A stretch of 38,650 nucleotides of DNA, taken from assembly GCA_949282945.1 (NCBI GenBank), contig CASDQQ010000122.1:1-38650 (forward strand), written 5' to 3'. Numbering within the stretch: the first letter of the stretch is position 1; each line of letters starts with the position of its first letter. This DNA comes from an uncultured Eubacteriales bacterium (GTDB lineage: Bacteria > Bacillota > Clostridia > UBA1212 > CASDQQ01). Below, one piece after another: positions 1 to 7,931 of the stretch. The position numbers and the translations under genes were made by a program. Below the pieces are notes generated by a model, which was given only the letters and a program-made list of their open reading frames with translations, did no database searches and was not told the DNA's origin.

Positions 1-145
1 ATAATGTACGCAAAAAAGCCGCGGTCTCCGGTTTTGCTATAGGTACATAATGTTCTGACGCGTATCTCTCCATAGCCGCCATAAGCCCATCAGAGCTTTT
101 AAGATTTTCTCTTATAAATTTAGTTACATTTTCTTCTACTATCAT
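1..145 (-). CDS. trmR: TrmR/YrrM-type O-methyltransferase (tRNA 5-hydroxyuridine), N-terminus only
   Basis: Partial gene running off the left edge; only the first 48 or so codons are present. The translation begins MIVEENVTKFIREN and continues through GLMAAMERYASEHYVPIAKPE, the typical N-terminal helical region of the SAM-dependent O-methyltransferase family that includes Bacillus YrrM/TrmR. The SAM-binding motifs lie outside the window. The ATG at 145 is only 5 bases past the mltG stop, so the two genes are almost certainly co-transcribed. A mltG-yrrM order is also known in Bacillus, which supports the call. By family knowledge the enzyme would methylate 5-hydroxyuridine at tRNA position 34. 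The assignment rests on a short N-terminus plus synteny, and another small O-methyltransferase is possible. Confidence 0.7.
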   Translation of the reverse strand, partial: MIVEENVTKFIRENLKSSDGLMAAMERYASEHYVPIAKPETAAFLRTL

Positions 146-150
146 TATTG

Positions 151-1305
151 TTATTGCTGATTCTTATTTGCTTCATGTTCTTTTAAGGTCTTGGCAAACA
201 AATGGCTTCCCGAAGATGATTTGCTGTCCAAAACGAAGAAGTAGTAATCGTGCTTTTCCAAATTTAGCACTGCTTTTATAGATTCTATGCCCGGGCTGCA
301 TATAGGTCCGGGAGGAAGCCCCTTATGAATATAAGTATTATACCTGTCTTCTATCTTTTCATCCTCGAGAGTAAGAACATCTTTTATAAAGCCTGTATCA
401 CGTTCTATTATATATTGAAGAGTAGCGCAGGATTGAAGATATTCAAGAGAGCTGTCGAAAGGATTTGTAAGACGGTTATAAAATACTCCCGCCACCTTTC
501 TTCTCTCAGCGGATATTCTGCACTCTCTTTCAACGATAGACGCCAGTATTATTACCTCATCCATCGTAAATCCTAATTTCTCTGCTTTAGTATAATAATC
601 AGGAGTATATCTGTCGTAAAAATTATCCAACATTATCCTTATAATTTCTTCCGGCGTAGCCGCAAGATCAAAAAAGTAGGTGTCCGGGAAAAGATAACCT
701 TCAAGGGCAAAATCTCTGTCAGGTAAATTTTTCAAAAAAGGATATTCCTCTAAAAATTCCTCATCTTTTACTATACTGTTAACCGTATTCATAAACTCTT
801 CAGCGCTGCACAGATCATTGGCCTCAAGTCTCGCGGCTATTTTTTTTACAGTAAATCCTTCCGGAAAAGTGACTTTTTTAGTTACAGTGTCTGAAGAGAG
901 GATTTTCATTATATCTTTCATCTCAAGACCTTTCTTCAGATAATGACTGCCGGTCTTGTACTGCCCGTCGTACCCGTCAAGTTTAGAAAAAAGTTTAAAT
1001 ACAGTTACATTGCTGATCAGGCCCATATCTTTAAGGCTTTCGGCTATCTGCGTGGTAGTCATACCGTTTGTTATTACAAACAGTATCTGCTCTGATTCTT
1101 CTATAACTATATCTCCCTTTTGAGACTGACTTGAAAAATCAGCTAAGATATAGCTATAAGTAAACAAACAACTTATCAGCGCCAAAATAACAAAACATGA
1201 TATAAGTGGTATCAAAAATGGTCTTGCCACTCCGTTTTCATTTTTCTTTTTCTTATTTTGGTCATCCGAAGTTTTAGCCTTCTTCAAACGTCTGTCATTA
1301 TCCAT
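151..1305 (-). CDS. mltG: Endolytic murein transglycosylase MltG
   Basis: 384-residue YceG/MltG family protein. It cleaves nascent glycan strands inside the chain and is thought to set glycan length or terminate synthesis at the membrane. A charged cytoplasmic N-terminus (about 1-28) leads into one membrane helix (about 30-54), then a LysM-like region (about 70-140) and the catalytic YceG domain. Conserved LEGYLFPDTY lies at 201-210 and LASIVERE at 254-261. E259 matches the catalytic glutamate of E. coli MltG (E218). The LQSCATLQYI segment near 290-299 replaces the LQTDPTV found in E. coli, as in clostridial homologues. GAGG lies 5 bases before the ATG. It follows typA by 7 bases, so it belongs to the same operon. 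Confidence 0.95.
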   Translation of the reverse strand: MDNDRRLKKAKTSDDQNKKKKNENGVARPFLIPLISCFVILALISCLFTYSYILADFSSQSQKGDIVIEESEQILFVITNGMTTTQIAESLKDMGLISNVTVFKLFSKLDGYDGQYKTGSHYLKKGLEMKDIMKILSSDTVTKKVTFPEGFTVKKIAARLEANDLCSAEEFMNTVNSIVKDEEFLEEYPFLKNLPDRDFALEGYLFPDTYFFDLAATPEEIIRIMLDNFYDRYTPDYYTKAEKLGFTMDEVIILASIVERECRISAERRKVAGVFYNRLTNPFDSSLEYLQSCATLQYIIERDTGFIKDVLTLEDEKIEDRYNTYIHKGLPPGPICSPGIESIKAVLNLEKHDYYFFVLDSKSSSGSHLFAKTLKEHEANKNQQ

Positions 1306-1312
1306 ATAAACC

Positions 1313-3136
1313 TCACTGTGAGGCCGCGCTTTTAGCTTTGGCTCTCATTTCGCTGTTGAGTATTTTCTTTCTCAATCTTATTGACTTAGGTGTCATTTCT
1401 ACAAGTTCGTCATCCGCAATAAACTCCAATGCCTGTTCAAGACTCAATATTTTCGGAGGAGTGAGTTTCAGAGCTTCGTCAGACCCTGACGCCCTCATAT
1501 TGGTAACATGCTTTTTCTTACAAACATTGACAACTATATCCTCGTTTCTCGCGTTCTCCCCGACTATCATCCCTTCGTAAACTTTGGTTCCCGGGGTAAT
1601 AAACAGAGTTCCCCTTTCCTGAGCGTTATAAAGTCCGTATGTCACAGCCTCTCCTGTCTCCCATGCCACCATGGAACCACGTGTTCTTGAATTTATATCT
1701 CCTTTATATTCTTCAAATCCGCTGAACACATGATTCATTATACCATTTCCCCTTGTCGCAGTCAAAAATTCTGATCTATATCCAATAAGTCCTCTGGCAG
1801 GTATGTTATACTCTAATCTAACATACCCCTGGGTAGCTGAAGTCATATTCACCAACTCAGCTTTTCTGGGTCCGAGAGCCTCCATTACAACTCCCATATA
1901 ATCTTCAGGAACATCTATCATAAGGCACTCCATAGGTTCAAAAAGCCTGCCCTCAACTTCTTTATATATTACTCTGGGCTTTGATACCTGAAATTCATAG
2001 CCTTCTCGTCTCATAGTCTCTATAAGTATCGAAAGGTGAAGCTCTCCTCTCCCTGATACTTTAATTGAATCCGGAGACTCTGTGTCTTCTACTCTCATAC
2101 TGAGATTTGTCTCCAATTCTTTGTAAAGTCTTGCCCGCAAATGTCTTGACGTTACAAATTGTCCCTCTGTTCCGGCAAAAGGACTGTTATTTACTGAAAA
2201 TGTCATAGAAAGAGTAGGCTCGTCAATTTTTACAAAAGGCAGAGCGTCAGGAGCTCCGACTTCACATATGGTATCTCCTATGGTTATATCCGCTACGCCT
2301 GAAACGGCTACTATGTCTCCATAATAGGAGCTTTCCGTCTCAACTCTCTTCAATCCGTCAAAAGTATAAAGTTTTGTTATTTTGATCTGGCGGGTTTTAT
2401 CGCTCCCCAGGCTGCATATAACAGCCTGCTGTCCCATATTTATCTTTCCCCGCTCTATTCTTCCTATAGCTATTCTGCCAACATATTCGTCATAGTCTAT
2501 GTTGGAAACAAGGAGCTGAAGCGGCTTATCAGCTTCACCGTCAGGAGCCGGAATATATTTTAATATATTTTCAAACAGCGGCTCCAGGTCCGCGCGCTCT
2601 CCGTCCGGACTTTCCATAGCATAGCCGTCTCTTGCCGACGCGTATACCACCGGAAAATCAAGCTGTTCATCATCCGCTCCAAGTTCCATAAAAAGTTCCA
2701 GTACCTCGTCTACTACCTCCGCCGGCCGGGCTCCGTCCCTGTCTATTTTATTAACTACTACTATAGGCTTAAGTCCTATCTGCAGCGCCTTTCTCAACAC
2801 AAATCTGGTCTGCGGCATCGCGCCCTCAAAAGCATCCACCAAAAGCAGGACACCGTCCACCATTTTTAATATACGCTCAACCTCTCCGCCAAAATCGGCA
2901 TGTCCCGGAGTATCCACTACGTTGATTTTATGTCCCTTATATTTTAATGATGTATTTTTGGCAAGTATTGTTATACCTCTCTCCTTTTCAAGGTCGTTGG
3001 AATCCATCACTCTTTCTTCCACCTGCTCGTTGGCCCTAAAAGATCCGCACTGTTTGAGCATTGCGTCTACAAGCGTTGTCTTTCCGTGATCTACATGCGC
3101 GATTATAGCTATATTTCTTATGTCCTCTCTAATCAT
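1313..3136 (-). CDS. typA: Ribosome-associated translational GTPase TypA/BipA
   Basis: 607 residues, the usual TypA/BipA length. The cytoplasmic GTPase binds the 70S ribosome and helps 50S assembly and stress adaptation, by family knowledge. G motifs are clear: AHVDHGKT at 13-20, RGITI at 53-57, DTPGHAD at 75-81 and NKID at 129-132. The EF-G-like domains follow, and the BipA-specific C-terminal region is intact (RGLIGYRSEFLTATRG and GTLFITPGTKVYEGMIVGE). The start is chosen from MIREDIRNIAIIAHVDHGKT, which places the G1 motif at the usual distance. The ribosome site is weak (AAGG just before the ATG). It lies 26 bases after the MBL-fold gene and 7 bases before mltG, consistent with a single transcript. 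Confidence 0.97.
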   Translation of the reverse strand: MIREDIRNIAIIAHVDHGKTTLVDAMLKQCGSFRANEQVEERVMDSNDLEKERGITILAKNTSLKYKGHKINVVDTPGHADFGGEVERILKMVDGVLLLVDAFEGAMPQTRFVLRKALQIGLKPIVVVNKIDRDGARPAEVVDEVLELFMELGADDEQLDFPVVYASARDGYAMESPDGERADLEPLFENILKYIPAPDGEADKPLQLLVSNIDYDEYVGRIAIGRIERGKINMGQQAVICSLGSDKTRQIKITKLYTFDGLKRVETESSYYGDIVAVSGVADITIGDTICEVGAPDALPFVKIDEPTLSMTFSVNNSPFAGTEGQFVTSRHLRARLYKELETNLSMRVEDTESPDSIKVSGRGELHLSILIETMRREGYEFQVSKPRVIYKEVEGRLFEPMECLMIDVPEDYMGVVMEALGPRKAELVNMTSATQGYVRLEYNIPARGLIGYRSEFLTATRGNGIMNHVFSGFEEYKGDINSRTRGSMVAWETGEAVTYGLYNAQERGTLFITPGTKVYEGMIVGENARNEDIVVNVCKKKHVTNMRASGSDEALKLTPPKILSLEQALEFIADDELVEMTPKSIRLRKKILNSEMRAKAKSAASQ

Positions 3137-3162
3137 AAGCCTTATATTTTTCCCTTTCTATT

Positions 3163-4188
3163 TCAATTTATATTTATGTTAATTCTTTTTCCATCTGTAC
3201 TAAATACAATATCTCCGGTTTTTCCAAGTACGTAAGTTGTGGCTACTGAATTTTCAAGCCTTTCGATTACTGATTGGCTTTCATTTCCTTCTTTGCAGGT
3301 TATCACTGCATATTTAGGATCCACAGCATTTACAAAAGCTTCTCCGGTCGCGTCCGATCTTCCGTGATGAGCTATTTTGACCACATCAGCCTCAAGACCC
3401 GAGTATCTTGCCAATATATCGTATTCAGCGTCAGATTCAACGTCTCCCATAAACAGAAAAACTTTCTCTCCGAAAGCCACTCTTAATACAATAGAGCTGT
3501 TATTTGAAGCAGACTGGCTATAACTTTTTATCGGAGCCAATATACTGCAATTGGCCTGTCCAAGATCAAACTCTTCCGTTCTGATCCCCGGCTCAGGAAC
3601 CTTCATTTCCAGATTTTTTTCTTTCAAAGCGTCCAACAGATTCTCGTAGTGTTTGGAATCTTTAACAAATCCGCTCATATAGAAATTTTCAACATTAATA
3701 TTCTCTATAACCGTATCCATTCCGCCTATATGGTCCTGATCAGGGTGGGTGGCTATTAGATAATGAATAGTTTCTACTCCCTCATTCTGTAAATATTTCA
3801 AAACTTTTTTACCGTCGCTGCTTTCGCCGGCGTCAATAAGCATATTATATTTTCCGCATTTCACAAGTATGGAATCAGCGTCTCCTAAATTTATAAAATG
3901 AACCTGCATTGTTTCCCCGTCTGTAACATCCTTTGCCGGGGAAAAAGTAACTTTGGGCACTGTTTCTGCGGGATCTAATGTTTCAGTCCCACCCGTTTCG
4001 TTTTGAGCCGTTCCCGTTTCGTCCTGAGATTGCGAAAAATTTGTGCCCGTATTTTCCGGAGTCTTCGAGGCCTCAGGTTTGTCTGTAAAATTTTCTTCCA
4101 AAAATATTAACGCGGCTAACAAAGCAACAAATATTAATATTAAAATCGCCGCCAATTTTAAGTTTTTACTTTTATAAGTTTTGTCCAA
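3163..4188 (-). CDS. Membrane-anchored ComEC/Rec2-like MBL-fold hydrolase
   Basis: 341 residues. One N-terminal membrane helix (about 10-30) is followed by a Thr/Glu-rich spacer (about 36-90) and a metallo-beta-lactamase domain of the type fused to ComEC channels. Metal-site motifs are THPDQDHIGG (147-156), FMGD (246-249) and AHHG (273-276). The ComEC-like SNNSSIVLR is at 228-236. The ComEC transmembrane channel is absent, so this is a stand-alone extracytoplasmic hydrolase; nucleic acid or phosphodiester substrates are a family-based guess. The start codon is TTG, chosen because an AAGGAGGAGG site lies directly upstream and it includes the whole membrane helix. The gene heads the transcript that continues into typA and mltG and has a good sigmaA-like promoter. 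Confidence 0.88.
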   Translation of the reverse strand: MDKTYKSKNLKLAAILILIFVALLAALIFLEENFTDKPEASKTPENTGTNFSQSQDETGTAQNETGGTETLDPAETVPKVTFSPAKDVTDGETMQVHFINLGDADSILVKCGKYNMLIDAGESSDGKKVLKYLQNEGVETIHYLIATHPDQDHIGGMDTVIENINVENFYMSGFVKDSKHYENLLDALKEKNLEMKVPEPGIRTEEFDLGQANCSILAPIKSYSQSASNNSSIVLRVAFGEKVFLFMGDVESDAEYDILARYSGLEADVVKIAHHGRSDATGEAFVNAVDPKYAVITCKEGNESQSVIERLENSVATTYVLGKTGDIVFSTDGKRINININ

Positions 4189-4219
4189 AGCCTCCTCCTT
4201 CTTATTGAGTTAACAATTT

Positions 4220-4247
4220 ATTATACAATATTTCAGAAAATTATCAA
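4220..4247 (-). promoter_or_regulatory. SigmaA-type promoter of the MBL-typA-mltG operon
   Basis: On the minus strand a -35 TTGATA (4247-4242) and a -10 TATAAT (4225-4220) are separated by 16 bases. The -10 lies about 30 bases upstream of the TTG start of the MBL-fold gene. No other good promoter was seen between here and mltG. Confidence 0.7.
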
Positions 4248-4316
4248 GCGGCCCGCAAAAAAGCCATACCTTTTACTTTTCACGCTCTCCGGCCAAATAT
4301 ATTTAACTAAAAAAAG

Positions 4317-4346
4317 CCCTGACGGACAGCTAAGTTTCCGCCAGGG
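4317..4346 (-). terminator. Rho-independent terminator of the CBM6-like gene
   Basis: Ten-base arms (4317-4326 and 4337-4346) form a GC-rich hairpin with one non-Watson-Crick pair around a 10-base loop. On the minus strand the stem is followed by a run of seven T. It lies 25 bases past the stop of the CBM6-like gene and separates that gene from the MBL-typA-mltG operon. Confidence 0.8.
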
Positions 4347-4371
4347 TTTAAGCTCGATTTAATATTTGAAA

Positions 4372-5199
4372 TTATCCCTTTTTCTTTTTAAGATAAATTC
4401 CCGCTGCTACACCTGCTACTATGATAACGGCGGCAACGATCACTATCACGATGATAAGCGTACTGCTGTTTTCCTCCCCTTCCTCAACATCAGTGCTTGC
4501 CGTATTTGTAGACGTAGCCCTTGCTGTAGTCTGGACAGGCATATTTGTCTGGGTAGCGGTAGGCTCTTCCGTAGGAGTATCAGTAGGTTCAGCAGTAGGA
4601 GTAGATGTATCTGTTCCTGGTTCCGGAGTCTTTTCCTCTCCTTCTCCTTTTACAAATTCAAAAGTTCTGAGATTAGCTATAAAAGGATTTGTGGAAGATG
4701 TAGTTCCTCTTAATACTACATACACAGTATGCGTTCCGGTAATAACAGCATCCAACTTTCCGTTTGTATCTTCGTAAGAATCCCAGTTTCCTCCAGTGGG
4801 TTCCAAATTTATAGTTCCCATTTTTGTCCCGCCGGACCCTTCATCATAACCGTCTATCCATATTTCCATAGTCGAATCTTCAGAACATCTTCCCGAGTTA
4901 TTACAATAATTGACATTTACCGAAACAGCTCCTACCGTTCCAAAGTCATATGAATCATATTCAAGCCAGGCTCCGTCATATGTACCGCCGACATTTGTAC
5001 CTGCTTCTTCTGTTCCCTCAAATTTGATAAGATCCTGATGGAACTCGTTATACCCCTCGGTATCCCAATCAAACTCCTGAGCCTCCACAAATTCAATCTC
5101 CGTATAAGGATTAGCCGCGGCAAAGATATCCACACTGTAAAGTGAAAAAGCCAGAGCAAGAATAATCATTACAGTAATTACCGCATTTTTCTTCTTCAT
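4372..5199 (-). CDS. Surface-anchored CBM6-like carbohydrate-binding protein
   Basis: 275 residues. A signal peptide (about 1-28) leads into one beta-sandwich module (about 33-184) that resembles family 6 carbohydrate-binding modules. It opens with IEFVEAQEFD, has a GAWLEYDSYDFG segment and ends with a TVYVVLRG strand. A Thr/Pro/Glu-rich linker (about 185-245), a membrane helix (about 248-268) and a KKKKG tail follow. There is no catalytic domain and no LPXTG motif, so the lectin is probably held on the outer face of the membrane by its C-terminal helix. The ribosome site is AGGAGG. It has its own terminator and a possible promoter overlapping the end of the preceding gene. The CBM6 family call is from pattern similarity only; another galactose-binding-like fold is possible. 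Confidence 0.7.
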   Translation of the reverse strand: MKKKNAVITVMIILALAFSLYSVDIFAAANPYTEIEFVEAQEFDWDTEGYNEFHQDLIKFEGTEEAGTNVGGTYDGAWLEYDSYDFGTVGAVSVNVNYCNNSGRCSEDSTMEIWIDGYDEGSGGTKMGTINLEPTGGNWDSYEDTNGKLDAVITGTHTVYVVLRGTTSSTNPFIANLRTFEFVKGEGEEKTPEPGTDTSTPTAEPTDTPTEEPTATQTNMPVQTTARATSTNTASTDVEEGEENSSTLIIVIVIVAAVIIVAGVAAGIYLKKKKG

Positions 5200-5232
5200 A
5201 TTTTTCTCCTCCTAAGCATAATAAGTTGCATA

Positions 5233-5260
5233 TTTATATTATTATATAACCATTATTCAA
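5233..5260 (-). promoter_or_regulatory. Possible promoter of the CBM6-like gene
   Basis: Minus-strand TTGAAT (5260-5255) and TATAAA (5238-5233) are spaced 16 bases apart, about 35 bases upstream of the start codon. The -35 overlaps the stop codon region of the upstream DUF4097-like gene. The area is AT-rich, so chance matches are likely. Confidence 0.4.
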
Positions 5261-6020
5261 AATATACAACGCCATTTTCAGCATTTACAATAATTTTTGC
5301 ACATTTATCGGACATTATATTTACAGGCTCACTTTCATTATATTCCCCGTATACGGCAATAGCGTATACATCAAAATAAATATTCTCATTCTCTTTATCT
5401 TCTATCTTTACTGCGCCTGTACCCACTGAAAATTCATAATTCTCTGCTTCTTTAAATTTTGAATCTATGTATATAGTTCCTTCTTTAAGTATATTTACTT
5501 TTGAGCTCCCCTCAAGATTTCCTGATTTTAAAGAAACATAGCCTTCTTCCGCCTCAAGATCTATCCTTCCGCAAAAACCATTAACAGAAGCTGAAACTTT
5601 TTCGGATCTCACATATAAAATACTCTTTATTTTGCAGTCTATATTAAGCTCGCATATTTGGGAGAAAATATATATATTGTATATTCTGTCAGGAATATAG
5701 ATATCTATGGTTCCGTAATTTTCCTTCTGGTTTTTTAGATACAAGATTTTTTCAGACACTGATTGAGAAATGTCAGCATTTTTGGAGGCTACTACTATGT
5801 ACTCCGATTTGGGATCGACGTAAACATTGATCTTTGCATGGGCCGAGTCGATATTTATCCCTGAAATATTCTTATAGGATATTTTCTCAGCGGCATATTC
5901 TATACCGGTTAATTCTTTTGTATCTTCTTCCGCTCCGGTAAAAATATTCTCACCGGTATAAAGAGATAAATATACGGCCGCGGACAAAATAAGCAACAGG
6001 GATATTATGACCTTTCTCAT
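5253..6020 (-). CDS. Exported DUF4097-like beta-repeat protein of unknown function
   Basis: 255 residues. An N-terminal hydrophobic segment (about 4-22) acts as a signal peptide or single anchor. The rest has short alternating beta-strand blocks (ISGINIDSAHAKINVYV, YGTIDIYIPD, GRIDLEAEEGYVSLKSG, GTIYIDS, GAVKIED). This resembles the adhesin-like beta-solenoid of DUF4097/DUF4098 proteins, which often act near sensors or envelope-stress systems. No catalytic motif is visible. GGAGG lies 9 bases before the ATG. It sits 56 bases after the phosphorylase gene and 53 before the CBM6-like gene, so it may be co-transcribed with the former. The family call is tentative and the role unknown. Confidence 0.6.
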   Translation of the reverse strand: MRKVIISLLLILSAAVYLSLYTGENIFTGAEEDTKELTGIEYAAEKISYKNISGINIDSAHAKINVYVDPKSEYIVVASKNADISQSVSEKILYLKNQKENYGTIDIYIPDRIYNIYIFSQICELNIDCKIKSILYVRSEKVSASVNGFCGRIDLEAEEGYVSLKSGNLEGSSKVNILKEGTIYIDSKFKEAENYEFSVGTGAVKIEDKENENIYFDVYAIAVYGEYNESEPVNIMSDKCAKIIVNAENGVVYFE

Positions 6021-6076
6021 ACCTATAAACCTCCGGAATCCATAAGTTATTTAATATCCCTATGCTATTTTATTTC

Positions 6077-6895
6077 TCAGATTTTAGCAATTATTTCCCC
6101 TACAAGCTTTGAAAAGCTATTTTCTACCTTTTTCCCCGTTTCCATAACCTCTTCGTGGGTAAGCGGAACATTAAGTATTCCTGCGGCCATATTCGTAATA
6201 CATGATATGCCCAATACCCTCAATCCTCCGTGTACCGCCGCTATAACCTCTTGAACGGTAGACATTCCCGCAGCGTCTCCTCCCAAAGCCCTTATTGCCC
6301 GTATCTCGGCCGGAGTTTCAAACATTGGTCCTTTACAATAGCAATATACTCCTTTCCTGAGTTTAATCCCAGTCTCTTCAGCGGCATTGTAAGCGGCCTC
6401 TGTCAGCTTTTTATCATAGGCGCTTGTCATTGAAGGAAATCTCGTTCCAAAACGTTCGTCATTTTCTCCCGAAAGAGGTGAAGGGCAAAAAAGTCCTATA
6501 TGATCTTCTATGATCATCAGGTCTCCTACATCAAATTCTGTATTTACAGCTCCGGCGGCGTTGGTGACAATCAAAATTTTTACCCCCATAAGCTGAAAAA
6601 TCCTCACAGGCAGCGTTACGTCATCAGGTCCGTATCCTTCGTACATATGAAATCGCCCCTGCATAGCTATGATATTTTTTCCTCCGGACTTACCAATAAT
6701 AAGCTTTCCTGCATGTCCCTGAACTGTCGAACGCGGAAACATGGGAATATCCTTATATTCTATCTCGGTCCTGTCCTCGATTCCGTCCGCGAACTTTCCA
6801 AGCCCCGATCCCAGGATAACCGCGATTTCCGGCATATATCTAATTTTAGATCTTATATAATTCAAAGCCTCTGACGCTCTTTCGTACTGTTTCAT
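6077..6895 (-). CDS. punA: Purine-nucleoside phosphorylase (trimeric PNP-I type)
   Basis: 272 residues, typical for the inosine/guanosine-cleaving trimeric family. The enzyme converts a purine nucleoside plus phosphate to free base plus (deoxy)ribose 1-phosphate in the cytoplasm. Recognised motifs are the phosphate-binding GSGLG (29-33), VQGHAGK (57-63), MQGRFHMYEGY (77-87), NAAG (111-114), GPMFETPAE (188-196), AGMS (208-211) and the base-contacting TNMAAG (233-238). The start is set at 6895 because GGAGGAGGA lies 5 bases upstream; an open frame extends 8 codons further but has no such site. In Bacillus this gene neighbours dacF; here dacF is close but separated by three TadE/DUF5702 genes. 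Confidence 0.95.
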   Translation of the reverse strand: MKQYERASEALNYIRSKIRYMPEIAVILGSGLGKFADGIEDRTEIEYKDIPMFPRSTVQGHAGKLIIGKSGGKNIIAMQGRFHMYEGYGPDDVTLPVRIFQLMGVKILIVTNAAGAVNTEFDVGDLMIIEDHIGLFCPSPLSGENDERFGTRFPSMTSAYDKKLTEAAYNAAEETGIKLRKGVYCYCKGPMFETPAEIRAIRALGGDAAGMSTVQEVIAAVHGGLRVLGISCITNMAAGILNVPLTHEEVMETGKKVENSFSKLVGEIIAKI

Positions 6896-6918
6896 TACTG
6901 TCCTCCTCCAAATTTTCA

Positions 6919-6948
6919 TGTGATAAAATCTATTACGATTTTACCACA
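6919..6948 (-). repeat. 12-bp inverted repeat between the TadE-like and PNP genes
   Basis: Arms at 6919-6930 and 6937-6948 flank a 6-base loop. On the minus strand the stem pairs fully with a single G-U. It starts 2 bases after the TadE-like stop and ends 9 bases before the PNP ribosome site. There is no T-run after it, so it is not a standard terminator. A processing hairpin, attenuator or operator is possible. Confidence 0.55.
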
Positions 6949-6950
6949 GA

Positions 6951-7931
6951 TCAGTACTTTTTTACAGTGAGAATGACCATTCTGCTCAAAGCATATTTCC
7001 TTGCTTTCTCCAGTTGTTCTGCCGCGAAGGCTGACTCTTCTCCCCTTGGTATTACCAATATAAGCTCTCTTATTGATATATCCTCTCTTTTTATCACAAT
7101 ATTTTCTTTGCCAAACGGTATTTCCGTACCATAGTATCCTTTAAGTCTGTCGATCATACCCTTTATACTTGTATAAAGCGCCCCTTCTTTTAAATACGTC
7201 TTTTTTCTGTAATCTATGCTTTTTATCATCGACGCTCTTCCGTCTTTAAATATAGCTATAACAGGAAAATTTTCCGGAAGATTAGCGCCCATAATGCTTC
7301 TTAGTTTTCTCCCCCTTTCAAAATTACTCATTTCCCATATATCTTCCTCTTCAGTATCCTCCCCGACTCCGCTCACCCAAGTATTTACTCTTATGCGGCA
7401 TCTCATATCCACAGAAAATTTTTCAAATATAAGCGGTACCTTCAATCCAAATTTAAGATCGAGCAGTATGGTATTGTCTTTTTCAAAAAAGCTGCTTTCG
7501 CTGAAATCCAGATATTCAAGTCTTCCGGATACACTTTTATCCATATAGAAGCTCATAAATATTCCCTTAGCTATGGGCATATAAACTTGAGACTCTGCGC
7601 TGTCTATAATGCTTTCACCGTACTCTTTCATATATTCCTTTATATTTATTACTTCACATATTTTATCCGGTACGGCGGACATTAATTGGTCTACTCCCTC
7701 TTCAAGCTCACTGTAAGCCTTATCCTCAAATTTTTCCATAAACTTTGAAATTATTTTTTCATGGTAAATATAAGCGTAATCCGACATATAAACAGCAGTG
7801 CCGTTAAGGCTCTCCCTTATTTTTATATAATCAAGGCATAAAGTTATAATGGCTGATCCCAGTATCAGCACTATCATTACTACGGGAAAAATGATCGCGG
7901 TTTCTACTGTAACAGAACCTTTATTTTGCAT
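6951..7931 (-). CDS. TadE/TadF-like pseudopilin-type membrane protein
   Basis: 326 residues. The N-terminus QNKGSVTVETAIIFPVVMIVLIL is the class of short leader plus hydrophobic helix seen in TadE/TadF minor pilins (small residues, then a Glu early in the helix). The remainder (about 45-326) is an extracytoplasmic domain without recognised motifs. The start is placed at 7931: AGAGGTGG lies just upstream and the pilin-like leader then begins at the usual place. An upstream in-frame ATG at 7982 would add 17 residues inside the preceding gene. It overlaps that gene by 11 bases, suggesting translational coupling. The same GSxTVExAII signature occurs in the 79-residue gene two places upstream. Confidence 0.72.
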   Translation of the reverse strand: MQNKGSVTVETAIIFPVVMIVLILGSAIITLCLDYIKIRESLNGTAVYMSDYAYIYHEKIISKFMEKFEDKAYSELEEGVDQLMSAVPDKICEVINIKEYMKEYGESIIDSAESQVYMPIAKGIFMSFYMDKSVSGRLEYLDFSESSFFEKDNTILLDLKFGLKVPLIFEKFSVDMRCRIRVNTWVSGVGEDTEEEDIWEMSNFERGRKLRSIMGANLPENFPVIAIFKDGRASMIKSIDYRKKTYLKEGALYTSIKGMIDRLKGYYGTEIPFGKENIVIKREDISIRELILVIPRGEESAFAAEQLEKARKYALSRMVILTVKKY

